From NCBI RefSeq assembly GCF_036174265.1, contig NZ_CP108055.1, positions 6,572,001-6,636,000 of the forward strand: a stretch of 64,000 nucleotides of DNA, written 5' to 3'. The stretch's first letter is position 1; each line of letters opens with the position of its first letter. Below are positions 34,738 to 42,861 of this stretch, one piece after another. The stretch is from Streptomyces sp. NBC_00285. Lineage in GTDB: Bacteria; Actinomycetota; Actinomycetes; Streptomycetales; Streptomycetaceae. Under the pieces are notes generated by a model. That model saw only the letters and a program-made list of their open reading frames with translations. It was not told the DNA's origin and searched no databases. Both the position numbers and the translations under genes were made by a program.

Positions 34738-35799
34738 TCACACCACCCGAGTGGCCCCCGCGAACGGCATCTCGTCGATGGGCGCCACCCGCACGGGTGC
34801 CGACGGGTTCGGGGCGTGGATCATGCGGCCGTTGCCGATGTACAGGCCGACGTGACTGATGCCGGAGTAAAAGAACACCAGGTCGCCAGGGAGGAGTTCG
34901 GAGCGGGAGACGCGCTGGCCGGCGCCGATCTGGGAGTAGGTCGTGCGGGGCAGGGAGATGCCCGCGGAGCGGTACGCGGCCTGGATGAGCCCCGAGCAGT
35001 CGAAGGCGTCCGGGCCGGTGGCACCCCACACGTAGGGGCTGCCGAGCTTGGCGTAGGCGTAGGAGACGGCCGCCGCGGCACGGGAGTTGGGGGCTTGCGC
35101 GGTGGCCGCGCTCGGCGGCGTCAGTTCGTCGCGCGTGCCGGTCGAGGCCCGTGAGGCGCGGGACCCGTTCTCCGCGAACTCCGCGCGGGTCCCGGCCGGC
35201 AGCTGGGACAGCAGCTTGCGTGCCGCGTCGAGCTTTGCGGTGATCGTCTTCTTGTGGCGCTTGAGCTCCGCCTGACGTGACGTGAGCGAGGTCAGTTCGA
35301 TGTGTGCGGCCCCGCGCAGCTGCTCGATCTCCCGCAGTTGCCGGCGGACGTTCGCCACGGAGGTCGCCTGGCGGGCACCGGCCCGTTCGGCGAACTCGGC
35401 GCCGTCCAGGTAGTGGTCGGGGTCGTCGGAGAAGGCGAGCTGCATCGCGGGGTCGAGTCCACCGTCGCGGTACTGGGCCGCGGCGATCGAACCCAGTGCG
35501 TCCCGGGCCTCGTTGAGTCGCCCCGTCCTGCGTGCCGCCTCGTCCCGCAGGACGTCGAGGCGGGTCTCGGCCGCCTGCACCTTCTCCTTGGCGCCGTTGT
35601 ACTTCTCGGTGGCGGCCTCCGCCTCCTGGTACAGCCGGTCCACCTTCGCCTTGACCTGCGTCGGCGAGAGCTGAGGCTCCGCGTGTCCGGTCCCGTCGAA
35701 GCCCGTCGCGGTGGCCGCCCCCGCGAGGGCGATCGTCGCTGCCGCGCGGACCGTATGGCCGCCGGCCGAGCGTGGGCGGGGCTTGCGGTGCACTGCCAC
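34738..35799 (-). CDS. secreted NlpC/P60 peptidoglycan endopeptidase (first paralogue)
   Basis: 353 residues. Signal peptide (about 1-37), two long coiled-coil segments (40-120 and 150-215), a linker, and an NlpC/P60 domain over the last 120 residues. The catalytic Cys is in DAFDCSGLIQ, the His in SHVGLYIGNG and the third polar residue is His in MIHAPNP. RipA/CwlO-like layout: the coiled coil usually keeps such hydrolases inactive until released by FtsEX-type partners. GTG start at 35799 (GTG 35793 also possible), GAAAGGA about 12 bases upstream. Paralogous to the gene at 36758; the leader is long and contains a stable hairpin but no recognisable c-di-AMP riboswitch. Confidence 0.92.
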   Translation of the reverse strand: MAVHRKPRPRSAGGHTVRAAATIALAGAATATGFDGTGHAEPQLSPTQVKAKVDRLYQEAEAATEKYNGAKEKVQAAETRLDVLRDEAARRTGRLNEARDALGSIAAAQYRDGGLDPAMQLAFSDDPDHYLDGAEFAERAGARQATSVANVRRQLREIEQLRGAAHIELTSLTSRQAELKRHKKTITAKLDAARKLLSQLPAGTRAEFAENGSRASRASTGTRDELTPPSAATAQAPNSRAAAAVSYAYAKLGSPYVWGATGPDAFDCSGLIQAAYRSAGISLPRTTYSQIGAGQRVSRSELLPGDLVFFYSGISHVGLYIGNGRMIHAPNPSAPVRVAPIDEMPFAGATRVV

Positions 35800-35850
35800 G
35801 TGGACTGCACGTCCTTTCGTCGACCGCCTGCCCCGGGCCCATCGGTGCGC

Positions 35851-35893
35851 GTCCGGCGGCAGCCCACACAGGGGGAGCGGGCCGCCGCCGGAC
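35851..35893 (-). promoter_or_regulatory. stable hairpin in NlpC/P60 leader
   Basis: Arms 35851-35865 and 35879-35893 pair over 15 bp with one G-U, loop 13 bases. It is 52 bases upstream of the start codon on the minus strand and is followed by CCCGGGGCAGGCGG, which faintly resembles the 3' end of a ydaO motif. Regulatory role inferred only. Confidence 0.35.
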
Positions 35894-36144
35894 CCTTCTC
35901 GGCGGTGGTGGCCGACTGCCGCCCCTGGCCCGGGCGGCGGTGGGGAGCCGGTCACCTGGTGGAGGACGCTAAACCTGACTGTGTCCGGGAGGTAACGCGT
36001 TGTGCGGAAGTGCTGCCAGGGGATCGCTGGGTGACCGAAGGTGAGCGTGATCCCGGGACGGCGCCGTCGACTTCGCGCGGTGCGCTGACCGAAGTCATCA
36101 TTTGCGGGCACTGGGGGGTGACGGGGTGCTATGGGCCGCATATA

Positions 36145-36174
36145 TGCAAGCTCGGGTGATGCAAGATCGGGTCA
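36145..36174. repeat. 15-bp tandem direct repeat, possible operator
   Basis: TGCAAGCTCGGGTGA followed immediately by TGCAAGATCGGGTCA (13 of 15 identical), next to the palindrome GCATATATGC. It lies between divergent genes and about 40 bases before the -10-like element of the plus-strand gene. Confidence 0.6.
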
Positions 36175-36228
36175 TGTGAGGCGGGGCGGTGTCGGGCCGG
36201 TGCCGGCTCCTGCATAAGCTCCGGCCTC

Positions 36229-36582
36229 ATGGACGTACTCATCCATCTCTTCGTCGGCCTGCACATCATCGGCATCGCCTCACTGCTGGGCGGCTTCCTC
36301 ACCCAGATGAAGGCGATGGGCCAGGGCACCGCCCGGTTCGTGCCCGCGATGCTGCACGGCGCCGCGACGATGCTGGTCACCGGGGTGATCCTGGTCGGCC
36401 TCAACCAGGCCGACGACCAGCACGTCAACAACATCAAGATCGGCGTGAAGCTGGCCCTGCTGATCGTGATCCTCGGCCTCGTCTATGTGAAGCGGGACGA
36501 AGAGAAGATCGACAAGAGCCTGTTCGGCCTGGTCGGGGCGCTGACCACGGCCAACATCTTCATCGCGGTCCTGTGGACCTGA
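36229..36582 (+). CDS. small integral membrane protein (three to four helices)
   Basis: 117 residues with hydrophobic segments at about 5-22, 42-60, 72-87 and 98-115. No catalytic motif; resembles small conserved actinobacterial membrane proteins of unknown function. ATG 36229 sits 8 bases after TAAGCT, and there is no ribosome site, so a leaderless mRNA is likely. It separates two NlpC/P60 paralogues transcribed the other way. Confidence 0.75.
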   Translation: MDVLIHLFVGLHIIGIASLLGGFLTQMKAMGQGTARFVPAMLHGAATMLVTGVILVGLNQADDQHVNNIKIGVKLALLIVILGLVYVKRDEEKIDKSLFGLVGALTTANIFIAVLWT

Positions 36583-36757
36583 GAGCGGCACGCTGCCGGG
36601 CGGCCGCTTTCGCGGTGACGGCCCGGTGGCGCACGCCGTAGCGCGGACTCGGCGGCCGGTACACACGCGTGCGGCGCCGAACGCATAGCGCGCGCCCGCC
36701 TGACAATCCGGAGACAGGGCGGCCCGTGCCCGGTAGGGCCTGTCCATGGGGGGCGTC

Positions 36758-37900
36758 TCAGGCCGGTCGCACCACGCTGTGGATCGCCGATTCGCCGTCG
36801 TAGTAGATCGACTCCTCACGGACGTACGCGCCCGGCTTCGGGGCGTGGATCATCATGCCGTTGCCGATGTACAGGCCGACGTGGCTGATGTCGTCGTAGA
36901 AGAAGACCAGGTCACCGGGCTGGGCGTCGGCCAGGGAGACCGTGGTGCCGGCGTCGGCCTGGCCGTAGGTGACGCGGGGGAGCGAGACGCCGACGGCCTT
37001 CCAGACGGCCTGGGTGAGGCCCGAGCAGTCGTAGGAGCCGGGGCCGGTGGCGCCCCAGACATAGGGCTTGCCGACCTGTGCGCGGGCGAAGGCAAGGGCT
37101 TTGGCGGCCTTGGTGGCGTACGAGGAGTCGGGCGCCGCCGACGTGCTCGGCGCGCTCTCCTGCGTCGCCCCACCGTGGGCGGCCTGCTCCGCGGCGGCCT
37201 GCTGCTGCGCCAGCTCGGCGGCCTTGCGGGCCGCCTCCTGCCGCTTCTCCTGCTCGATCGCCGCGAGGCGCGCCTTCTCCTGGGCGTTCAGCTCCGAGAG
37301 CAGCTCACGCGCGTGGGCGAGCTTCTTCTGGACCGTCGCCTTGGCGGTCCTCAGGTCGCTCTGTGTCTCGTTGAGCGTCGCAAGGCCCTGAGAGGCCTCC
37401 TGGCGCTTCTTCATCGTCGCCGACTGCTCGGACACGTAGTCGTCGACCGCGCCCTTCTGGCGGCTCGTCAAGCGGCCCATCAGCTGCGTCTGGTCGACGT
37501 AGTCCTGCGGGGTGTCGGCGAGCAGGAAGGTCGCCGTGTCGGGTGCGGCGGCGCCGGTGCGGTACTGGGCGGCGGCGAACGAACCGAGCTCCTCGCGCGC
37601 CTCGTTGAGCTTCTGGGTGCGCCGGGCGACATCGTCGAGGAGCGTGTCGACCTGCTTGCGCTGTCTGGCCGTCTTCTCCTTGGCCGAGTTGTAGCCGTCG
37701 GTCGCCGACTCGGCCTGCCGGTAGAGGTCGTCGATCTTCTTCTCGACCTCTTCGAGGCTCGGGTTGTCATCGCCGGCCGGCGCGGCGTTCGCCGACTGGG
37801 ACAGCAGGGCCACGGAGGTGAGGGCGGCCGTCGCGAGGCCAGGGGTCCGTATGCCTGCTACGCGCGTTCCGGCGGGACGCGACTTGCGGTGCGACGCCAA
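36758..37900 (-). CDS. secreted NlpC/P60 peptidoglycan endopeptidase under c-di-AMP riboswitch
   Basis: 380 residues. Signal peptide 1-40 (SANAAPAGD), long coiled coil (about 45-235, Glu/Lys/Gln/Ala-rich), Ala/Ser linker, C-terminal NlpC/P60 domain with Cys in SYDCSGLTQ, His in SHVGLYIGNG and His in MIHAPKP. Cleaves peptide cross-links in the wall during growth or sporulation. TTG start at 37900 with AAGGAG about 8 bases upstream; no other start fits. The long leader contains a ydaO-type riboswitch, so expression should fall when c-di-AMP is high. Paralogue of the gene at 34738. Confidence 0.93.
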   Translation of the reverse strand: MASHRKSRPAGTRVAGIRTPGLATAALTSVALLSQSANAAPAGDDNPSLEEVEKKIDDLYRQAESATDGYNSAKEKTARQRKQVDTLLDDVARRTQKLNEAREELGSFAAAQYRTGAAAPDTATFLLADTPQDYVDQTQLMGRLTSRQKGAVDDYVSEQSATMKKRQEASQGLATLNETQSDLRTAKATVQKKLAHARELLSELNAQEKARLAAIEQEKRQEAARKAAELAQQQAAAEQAAHGGATQESAPSTSAAPDSSYATKAAKALAFARAQVGKPYVWGATGPGSYDCSGLTQAVWKAVGVSLPRVTYGQADAGTTVSLADAQPGDLVFFYDDISHVGLYIGNGMMIHAPKPGAYVREESIYYDGESAIHSVVRPA

Positions 37901-37923
37901 GGGAGGCGACTCCTTCCAGTGCT

Positions 37924-38104
37924 CCGCCTACCGGGTTCGTGGCGGGGTCCCCCCAGGCTGTTCGGGCGCTGGGGAAGGGTTCGGGCGACGTACTTCGGAA
38001 GGTTTGCCCTACGGCGCTCCCGTGCGTGGGAGTCGGCCGATTCACCCCGTGTGCGGTGGGTTCCCGGCTCCGGGCGCTCCGCGGCGCTGCGGATTCGGCG
38101 GAGG
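37924..38104 (-). promoter_or_regulatory. ydaO/yuaA (c-di-AMP) riboswitch
   Basis: Read on the minus strand the leader contains in order the conserved blocks CCGAATCCGC, CCGGAGCCGGGAACCCA, GGGGTGAATCGG, CGCCCGAACCC and ACGAACCCGGTAGGCGG, the hallmark order of the ydaO motif (GGGUGAAUC and CCCGGUAGGC being most diagnostic). It ends about 20 bases before the ribosome site of the NlpC/P60 gene. In actinobacteria this class commonly controls wall hydrolases; c-di-AMP binding turns the gene off. Confidence 0.85.
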
Positions 38105-38154
38105 CCGTGCGGCCCGGCGACGTTCGCCGGAGGGGGTCGTACGGCCTGTTCAGC

Positions 38155-38184
38155 ACGGTAGCCAACTCGTGTGGTCCTTGTGAA
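38155..38184 (-). promoter_or_regulatory. promoter of the riboswitch-controlled wall hydrolase
   Basis: On the minus strand TTCACA (38184-38179), 18-base spacer, TACCGT (38160-38155). Transcription would start near 38148, about 45 bases before the riboswitch core. The region around it is unusually AT-rich for this genome. Confidence 0.5.
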
Positions 38185-38419
38185 GGTTGATGTTCGATAT
38201 GCCCGATACGTTTTCGTGACCTTGGCCCCATCGGTCGCTCTGCGTGGCCGATACGCAGTGATCTGCGAAGAATGGTGCGCATTTTCGCCATGGCGGGGTG
38301 ACAGTCGGTACGGCCGTGACGTGCGCCGTCGATCCTGGCGACGGCGAGGCCCGGAAGATCCCCGGTCCTGAGCGGTGTACGGCCACGGATTCCGCCGATG
38401 TTCTCAGGGCGGCGGCGGG

Positions 38420-38442
38420 CTGTCAGTGGCGCACCCTAGACT
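38420..38442 (+). promoter_or_regulatory. DNA-damage-type promoter (RecA-NDp/PafBC pattern) of pcrA
   Basis: CTGTCAGTG (38420-38428), exactly 8 bases, TAGACT (38437-38442), 9 bases before the ATG with GGAGAG between. This matches TTGTCRGTG-N8-TAnnnT, the LexA-independent DNA-damage promoter pattern described in mycobacteria and streptomycetes, with one mismatch. Confidence 0.7.
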
Positions 38443-38451
38443 CGGAGAGCG

Positions 38452-40980
38452 ATGAGCAGCCTCTTTGACGACAGCTTCCTGGCGGACCTCCAGACCCCTC
38501 GCGGGCACGTGGAGGAGCCTCCGCCGCCACCCGAGGACGAGCACGGACCGGAGACCGTTCCGGACGACCTGTTCGGCGGGAAGTTCGATGCGCCGCCGGA
38601 CCGGGACGCGTACTACCGCGACGGCGCCCCCCGCCCGATGGTGGACCCGGCCGCGCTCCTGGACGGGCTGAACGAGAACCAGCGTGCGGCCGTCGTGCAC
38701 TCCGGCACCCCGCTGCTCATCGTGGCCGGCGCCGGCTCCGGCAAGACCCGTGTGCTCACCCACCGCATCGCCCACCTCCTGGGCGAGCGGCATGTCCACC
38801 CGGGCCAGATCCTCGCGATCACCTTCACCAACAAGGCCGCGGGCGAGATGAAGGAGCGCGTCGAGCATCTCGTCGGCCCGCGCGCGAACGCGATGTGGGT
38901 GATGACCTTCCACAGCGCGTGTGTGCGGATCCTGCGGCGCGAGAGCAAGCGGCTCGGCTTCACCTCGTCGTTCTCGATCTACGACGCCGCCGACTCCAAG
39001 CGCCTCATGGCCCTCGTCTGCCGTGACCTGGACCTCGACCCCAAGCGGTTCCCGCCGAAGTCCTTCAGCGCCAAGATCAGCAACCTCAAGAACGAGCTGA
39101 TCGACGAGGAGGACTTCGCCGCCCAGGCCACCGACGGCTTCGAGAAGACCCTCGCCCAGGCCTACGCCATGTACCAGTCCCGCCTCCGTGAGGCCAACGC
39201 GCTCGACTTCGACGACCTGATCATGACGACGGTCAACCTCCTGCGCGCCTTCCCGGATGTCGCCGAGCACTACCACCGCCGCTTCCGCCACGTCCTCGTC
39301 GACGAGTACCAGGACACCAACCACGCCCAGTACTCGCTGGTCAGGGAGCTGGTCGGGACCTCCGAGCACCCCGTGGACGTACCGCCCGCCGAGCATGACC
39401 TGCCGCCCGCCGAACTGTGCGTCGTGGGCGACGCCGACCAGTCGATCTACGCCTTCCGCGGCGCGACCATCCGCAACATCCTCCAGTTCGAGGAGGACTA
39501 CCCGGAGGCGACGACGATCCTCCTGGAGCAGAACTACCGCTCCACCCAGACGATCCTCACCGCCGCCAACGCCGTCATCGAGCGCAACGAGTCCCGCCGC
39601 CCCAAGAACCTGTGGACCAACGCGGGCGCGGGCGCGCGCATCACCGGCTATGTCGCCGACACCGAGCACGACGAGGCGCAGTTCGTCGCGGAGGAGATAG
39701 ACCGTCTCACCGACGCGGGCGACGCGAAGGCCGGCGACGTCGCGGTCTTCTACCGCACCAACGCCCAGTCCCGTGTCTTCGAAGAGATCTTCATCCGCGT
39801 CGGCCTGCCCTACAAGGTCGTCGGCGGCGTCCGCTTCTACGAGCGCAAGGAGGTCCGGGACGTCCTGGCCTACCTGCGTGTTCTCGCCAACCCCGAGGAC
39901 TCCGTGCCGCTGCGCCGGATCCTCAACGTCCCCAAGCGGGGCATCGGCGACCGCGCCGAGGCGATGATCGACGCCCTGTCCCAGCGCGAGAAGATCAGCT
40001 TCCCGCAGGCACTCAAGCGCGTCGACGAGGCGTACGGCATGGCCGCGCGGTCGACGAACGCCGTCAAGCGGTTCAACGTCCTCATGGAGGAGCTCCGTAC
40101 GATCGTCGAGTCCGGCGCCGCTCCGGCGACCGTCCTGGAGGCGGTGCTCGAACGCACCGGCTACCTGGCCGAGTTGCAGGCCTCGACCGACCCGCAGGAC
40201 GAGACCCGGATCGAGAACCTCCAGGAACTCGCCGCGGTGGCCCTGGAGTTCGAGCAGGAAGCCGGACAGGCCGAAGAAGCCGGTCAGGCCGGGGAGGCGG
40301 GGGACGGGGACGTGGTGGCCCCGGTCGGGCTGGCGGCGTTCCTCGAGCGGGTCGCCCTGGTCGCCGACTCCGACCAGATCCCCGACGAGGACGACGACGG
40401 CTCCGGCGTCATCACCCTGATGACCCTGCACACCGCCAAGGGCCTGGAGTTCCCGGTCGTCTTCCTCACCGGCATGGAGGACGGCGTCTTTCCGCACATG
40501 CGCGCCCTCGGCCAGGCCAAGGAGCTGGAGGAGGAGCGGCGCCTGGCGTACGTCGGCATCACGCGCGCGCGTGAGCGGCTGTATCTGACCCGCTCCGCCC
40601 TGCGCAGCGCGTGGGGGCAGCCGTCGTACAACCCGCCATCCCGCTTCCTGGAGGAGATCCCGGCGCAGCACGTCGACTGGAAGCGCACCGGGGCGACCGC
40701 TCCGGTCTCCTCCGGCCCGGCGTCCGGTGTGGCGGCCTCGCTGTCCTCGTCCCGCTCCCGTTCCTCGGCGTCGGGCGCGTCAGGCTTCGCGACGCGCAGG
40801 GGTTCGGAGAAGCCGGTCGTCTCCCTGGCCGTCGGCGACCGTGTCACCCACGACCAGTTCGGACTCGGCACGGTGGTCGGGGTCCAGGGCACGGGGGCGA
40901 ACTCGGAGGCGACGGTCGACTTCGGGGAAGCCAAGCCGAAGCGGCTGCTGCTGCGGTACGCGCCGGTGGAGAAGCTGTAG
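38452..40980 (+). CDS. pcrA: ATP-dependent DNA helicase PcrA/UvrD
   Basis: 842 residues, superfamily 1A 3'-5' helicase for nucleotide-excision and recombination repair. Acidic Pro-rich N-terminal tail of about 70 residues, Q motif LNENQRAAV, Walker A AGAGSGKT (K98), TFTNKAAGEM (Ia), DEYQDTN (II), GDADQSIYAFRGA (III), QNYRS (IV), TLHTAKGLEFPVVF (V) and VGITRARE (VI). The C-terminal 60 residues form the RNA-polymerase-binding Tudor-like tail (GDRVTHDQFGLGTVVGV). ATG 38452. Promoter is of DNA-damage type. In mycobacteria the equivalent is uvrD1, also next to an M23 peptidase. Confidence 0.97.
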   Translation: MSSLFDDSFLADLQTPRGHVEEPPPPPEDEHGPETVPDDLFGGKFDAPPDRDAYYRDGAPRPMVDPAALLDGLNENQRAAVVHSGTPLLIVAGAGSGKTRVLTHRIAHLLGERHVHPGQILAITFTNKAAGEMKERVEHLVGPRANAMWVMTFHSACVRILRRESKRLGFTSSFSIYDAADSKRLMALVCRDLDLDPKRFPPKSFSAKISNLKNELIDEEDFAAQATDGFEKTLAQAYAMYQSRLREANALDFDDLIMTTVNLLRAFPDVAEHYHRRFRHVLVDEYQDTNHAQYSLVRELVGTSEHPVDVPPAEHDLPPAELCVVGDADQSIYAFRGATIRNILQFEEDYPEATTILLEQNYRSTQTILTAANAVIERNESRRPKNLWTNAGAGARITGYVADTEHDEAQFVAEEIDRLTDAGDAKAGDVAVFYRTNAQSRVFEEIFIRVGLPYKVVGGVRFYERKEVRDVLAYLRVLANPEDSVPLRRILNVPKRGIGDRAEAMIDALSQREKISFPQALKRVDEAYGMAARSTNAVKRFNVLMEELRTIVESGAAPATVLEAVLERTGYLAELQASTDPQDETRIENLQELAAVALEFEQEAGQAEEAGQAGEAGDGDVVAPVGLAAFLERVALVADSDQIPDEDDDGSGVITLMTLHTAKGLEFPVVFLTGMEDGVFPHMRALGQAKELEEERRLAYVGITRARERLYLTRSALRSAWGQPSYNPPSRFLEEIPAQHVDWKRTGATAPVSSGPASGVAASLSSSRSRSSASGASGFATRRGSEKPVVSLAVGDRVTHDQFGLGTVVGVQGTGANSEATVDFGEAKPKRLLLRYAPVEKL

Positions 40981-40983
40981 CAG

Positions 40984-40999
40984 CCGGGGTTTCCCCCGG
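40984..40999. terminator. hairpin between convergent pcrA and M23 peptidase genes
   Basis: CCGGGG/CCCCGG with loop TTTC directly after the pcrA stop, followed by the palindrome CCTGGGCCCAGG. Short, no clear T-run. Confidence 0.4.
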
Positions 41000-41019
41000 A
41001 GGGGCCTGGGCCCAGGGTG

Positions 41020-42597
41020 CTACGTGGGGTTCAGGTCGTGGCTGCGCAGCCACGGCAGCGGGTCGATCGCGGACCCGCCGGCCGGCCGTACCTCGAAGTG
41101 CAGGTGCGGGCCGGTCGAGTTGCCGGAGTTGCCGCTGTACGCGATGGGGTCGCCGGCCCTGACCGTCGTACCGGAGGAGACGCGGTAGCTGGAGAGGTGG
41201 CAGTACCACGTCTCCGTGCCGTCCTTCGCGGTCACGATCATCATGTTGCCGTAGGCGCTGTTCCACTGCGTGCGGACGGTGCCGTCGGTCGCGGCCATCA
41301 CCGTCGTGCCGTAGGAGACGGGGAAGTCGATGCCGGTGTGGACGGACATCCAGTTGACGCCGGCCTGGCCGAAGTAGGCGCTGAGGCCACGCTGGGCGAC
41401 CGGAAGCGCGAACTTCGGGCGCAGCCGCTCCTTGCGGGCCGCCTCCTCCGCCGCCTTCCTCTTCTCGGCCGCCTGCTGGGCCTTGAGGTCGATGCGCTCC
41501 TGGGTACGGCTGGCCCGGTCAGCGAAGTCGTCCGCACCGGCCGAAAGGCTTTTGAGCTGGTCGTCCAGCTTGTTGTTCGCGGCGACCGGCGCGACGGCGG
41601 TCGTGTCCGCCAGGGTCGTCGACGTGTCCGTGTCGTCGCCGGTGAACGTGCCGACCGAGGCGGCGGCGATCCCCGCGACACCCATGACACACGCCGAGGG
41701 AACGGCGATCGTCAGCAGCGCGGAACGCTTGGCGGGCATACGGCGACGGGAGCGGTTCGCGTTGCGCGCTGCCACGCGTGACCCGGGGACGGGGCCCGGA
41801 GCGGAGGCCGGGGTGTCCTCTTCCTGGTCGTCCAGGAGCAGGGCGTCGGGGTCGTGGACGGCGGGCAGCTCACCGGTGGCGGTGAGAGCGCCGGCCGACT
41901 CGCCGTCGTGCGAGGCGTGTTCGGCGTAGGCGTCGCCGTAAGGATTCGCCTCGGCGTACACGTGGGTCTCGTCGTAGGCGTGGTGCTCGTCGTAGGCGTG
42001 GTGCTCGTCGTGCCCGACCTGCTCGAAGACGGCGGTGCCCTGCGGGTCGGCCGCCGTGCCGTCGGAGTTCCACTGCGTGGCGTCGTACGCCCCGGTGTCG
42101 AAGGCCTGCGTGCCCCATTCCCAGTGCTGGGTCTGGTCGGCCGCGCCCGCGGAGGGGTCGGGCTGGAGCCAAGCGCGCGCGTCCCAATGACCGCTGGCAT
42201 CGGGGCCGTTCGCCTGCGGGGGGATCGCGGAGAGGTGCTGGTGGTCGGCGCCCCACTGCGTGGCGTCGTACGCGCCGGTGTCGTGGGCGGCGTGGTGCTG
42301 GGCCGCGTACATGTCGTAGTTCAGCGTCTGGTGGCCGCCCGTGGACCATGTCGACGCGTCGTACGAACCGGTGCCGTCGCCCGGCATGTTGCCGAAGAGC
42401 GGGTCGGTCTCGAAGCTGCCGGTGGCGTGTGTGCCGGTGATGCCTGAGGCGTCGACACCGGGAGCGGCACAGGCGCCGTACATGGTGATGTCGTCGTACT
42501 GGGCCTCTTGCGTGCCGTACGCCGCGTAGGGCGACGAGGCGGCGTCGGAAGCCGGAGCCGGGGTGGTCAGAATCCCCGGCGGGGGACGGTCGTTCAC
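41020..42597 (-). CDS. membrane-anchored M23 (lysostaphin-type) metallopeptidase
   Basis: 525 residues. Long cytoplasmic N-terminal half (1-280) that is Tyr/Asp/His/Ala-rich and carries repeated units such as GAYDATQW (twice exactly) and GSYDASTW; then an Arg-rich stop-transfer, one membrane helix (about 300-320), a coiled coil (about 350-395) and a C-terminal M23 domain. Zn ligands are in SVHTGIDF (HxxxD) and GPHLHFEVR (HxH). Cleaves peptidoglycan peptides outside the membrane, or acts as a non-cutting regulator. GTG start at 42597. Position next to pcrA matches the mycobacterial Rv0950c neighbourhood. Confidence 0.92.
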   Translation of the reverse strand: MNDRPPPGILTTPAPASDAASSPYAAYGTQEAQYDDITMYGACAAPGVDASGITGTHATGSFETDPLFGNMPGDGTGSYDASTWSTGGHQTLNYDMYAAQHHAAHDTGAYDATQWGADHQHLSAIPPQANGPDASGHWDARAWLQPDPSAGAADQTQHWEWGTQAFDTGAYDATQWNSDGTAADPQGTAVFEQVGHDEHHAYDEHHAYDETHVYAEANPYGDAYAEHASHDGESAGALTATGELPAVHDPDALLLDDQEEDTPASAPGPVPGSRVAARNANRSRRRMPAKRSALLTIAVPSACVMGVAGIAAASVGTFTGDDTDTSTTLADTTAVAPVAANNKLDDQLKSLSAGADDFADRASRTQERIDLKAQQAAEKRKAAEEAARKERLRPKFALPVAQRGLSAYFGQAGVNWMSVHTGIDFPVSYGTTVMAATDGTVRTQWNSAYGNMMIVTAKDGTETWYCHLSSYRVSSGTTVRAGDPIAYSGNSGNSTGPHLHFEVRPAGGSAIDPLPWLRSHDLNPT

Positions 42598-42861
42598 CAA
42601 CTTCTCTTTCGCCTCGACAACAGGGGCTGCCAGAGCAGTGCGGCGACTGTACCCGCCGGTATACGGGCGCGACAATCTTCAACTGGTTTTAGGCGCGCAG
42701 GAAACGGGCATTCGGCGGTGTTTCGGGGGACTGCGGGCGCGACTTTGGCCCTGTGTTCGAAGGTCGTTCGAGGTCGGTCCGCGGTCGATCGGGGTTCGGC
42801 CCCCGGTTCGGCGGCTGTCGACGAACTGTCGGTGGCCGGTGGCCGGTGGTCGATACGACCG

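Larger units (their letters stand above)
35800..36228. other. divergent intergenic region with long 5' leader of the first NlpC/P60 gene
   Basis: 429 bases. On the minus strand a 15-bp hairpin at 35851-35893 lies in the leader of the wall hydrolase. Near the other end are a perfect palindrome GCATATATGC (36138-36147) and a tandem 15-bp direct repeat (36145-36174). TAAGCT at 36215-36220 fits a -10 box for the plus-strand gene. Confidence 0.5.

Noticed and set aside
38171..38371. Possible 66-codon gene in the AT-richer stretch upstream of pcrA
   Set aside because: Overlaps the wall-hydrolase promoter region, atypical codons and no recognisable protein feature.
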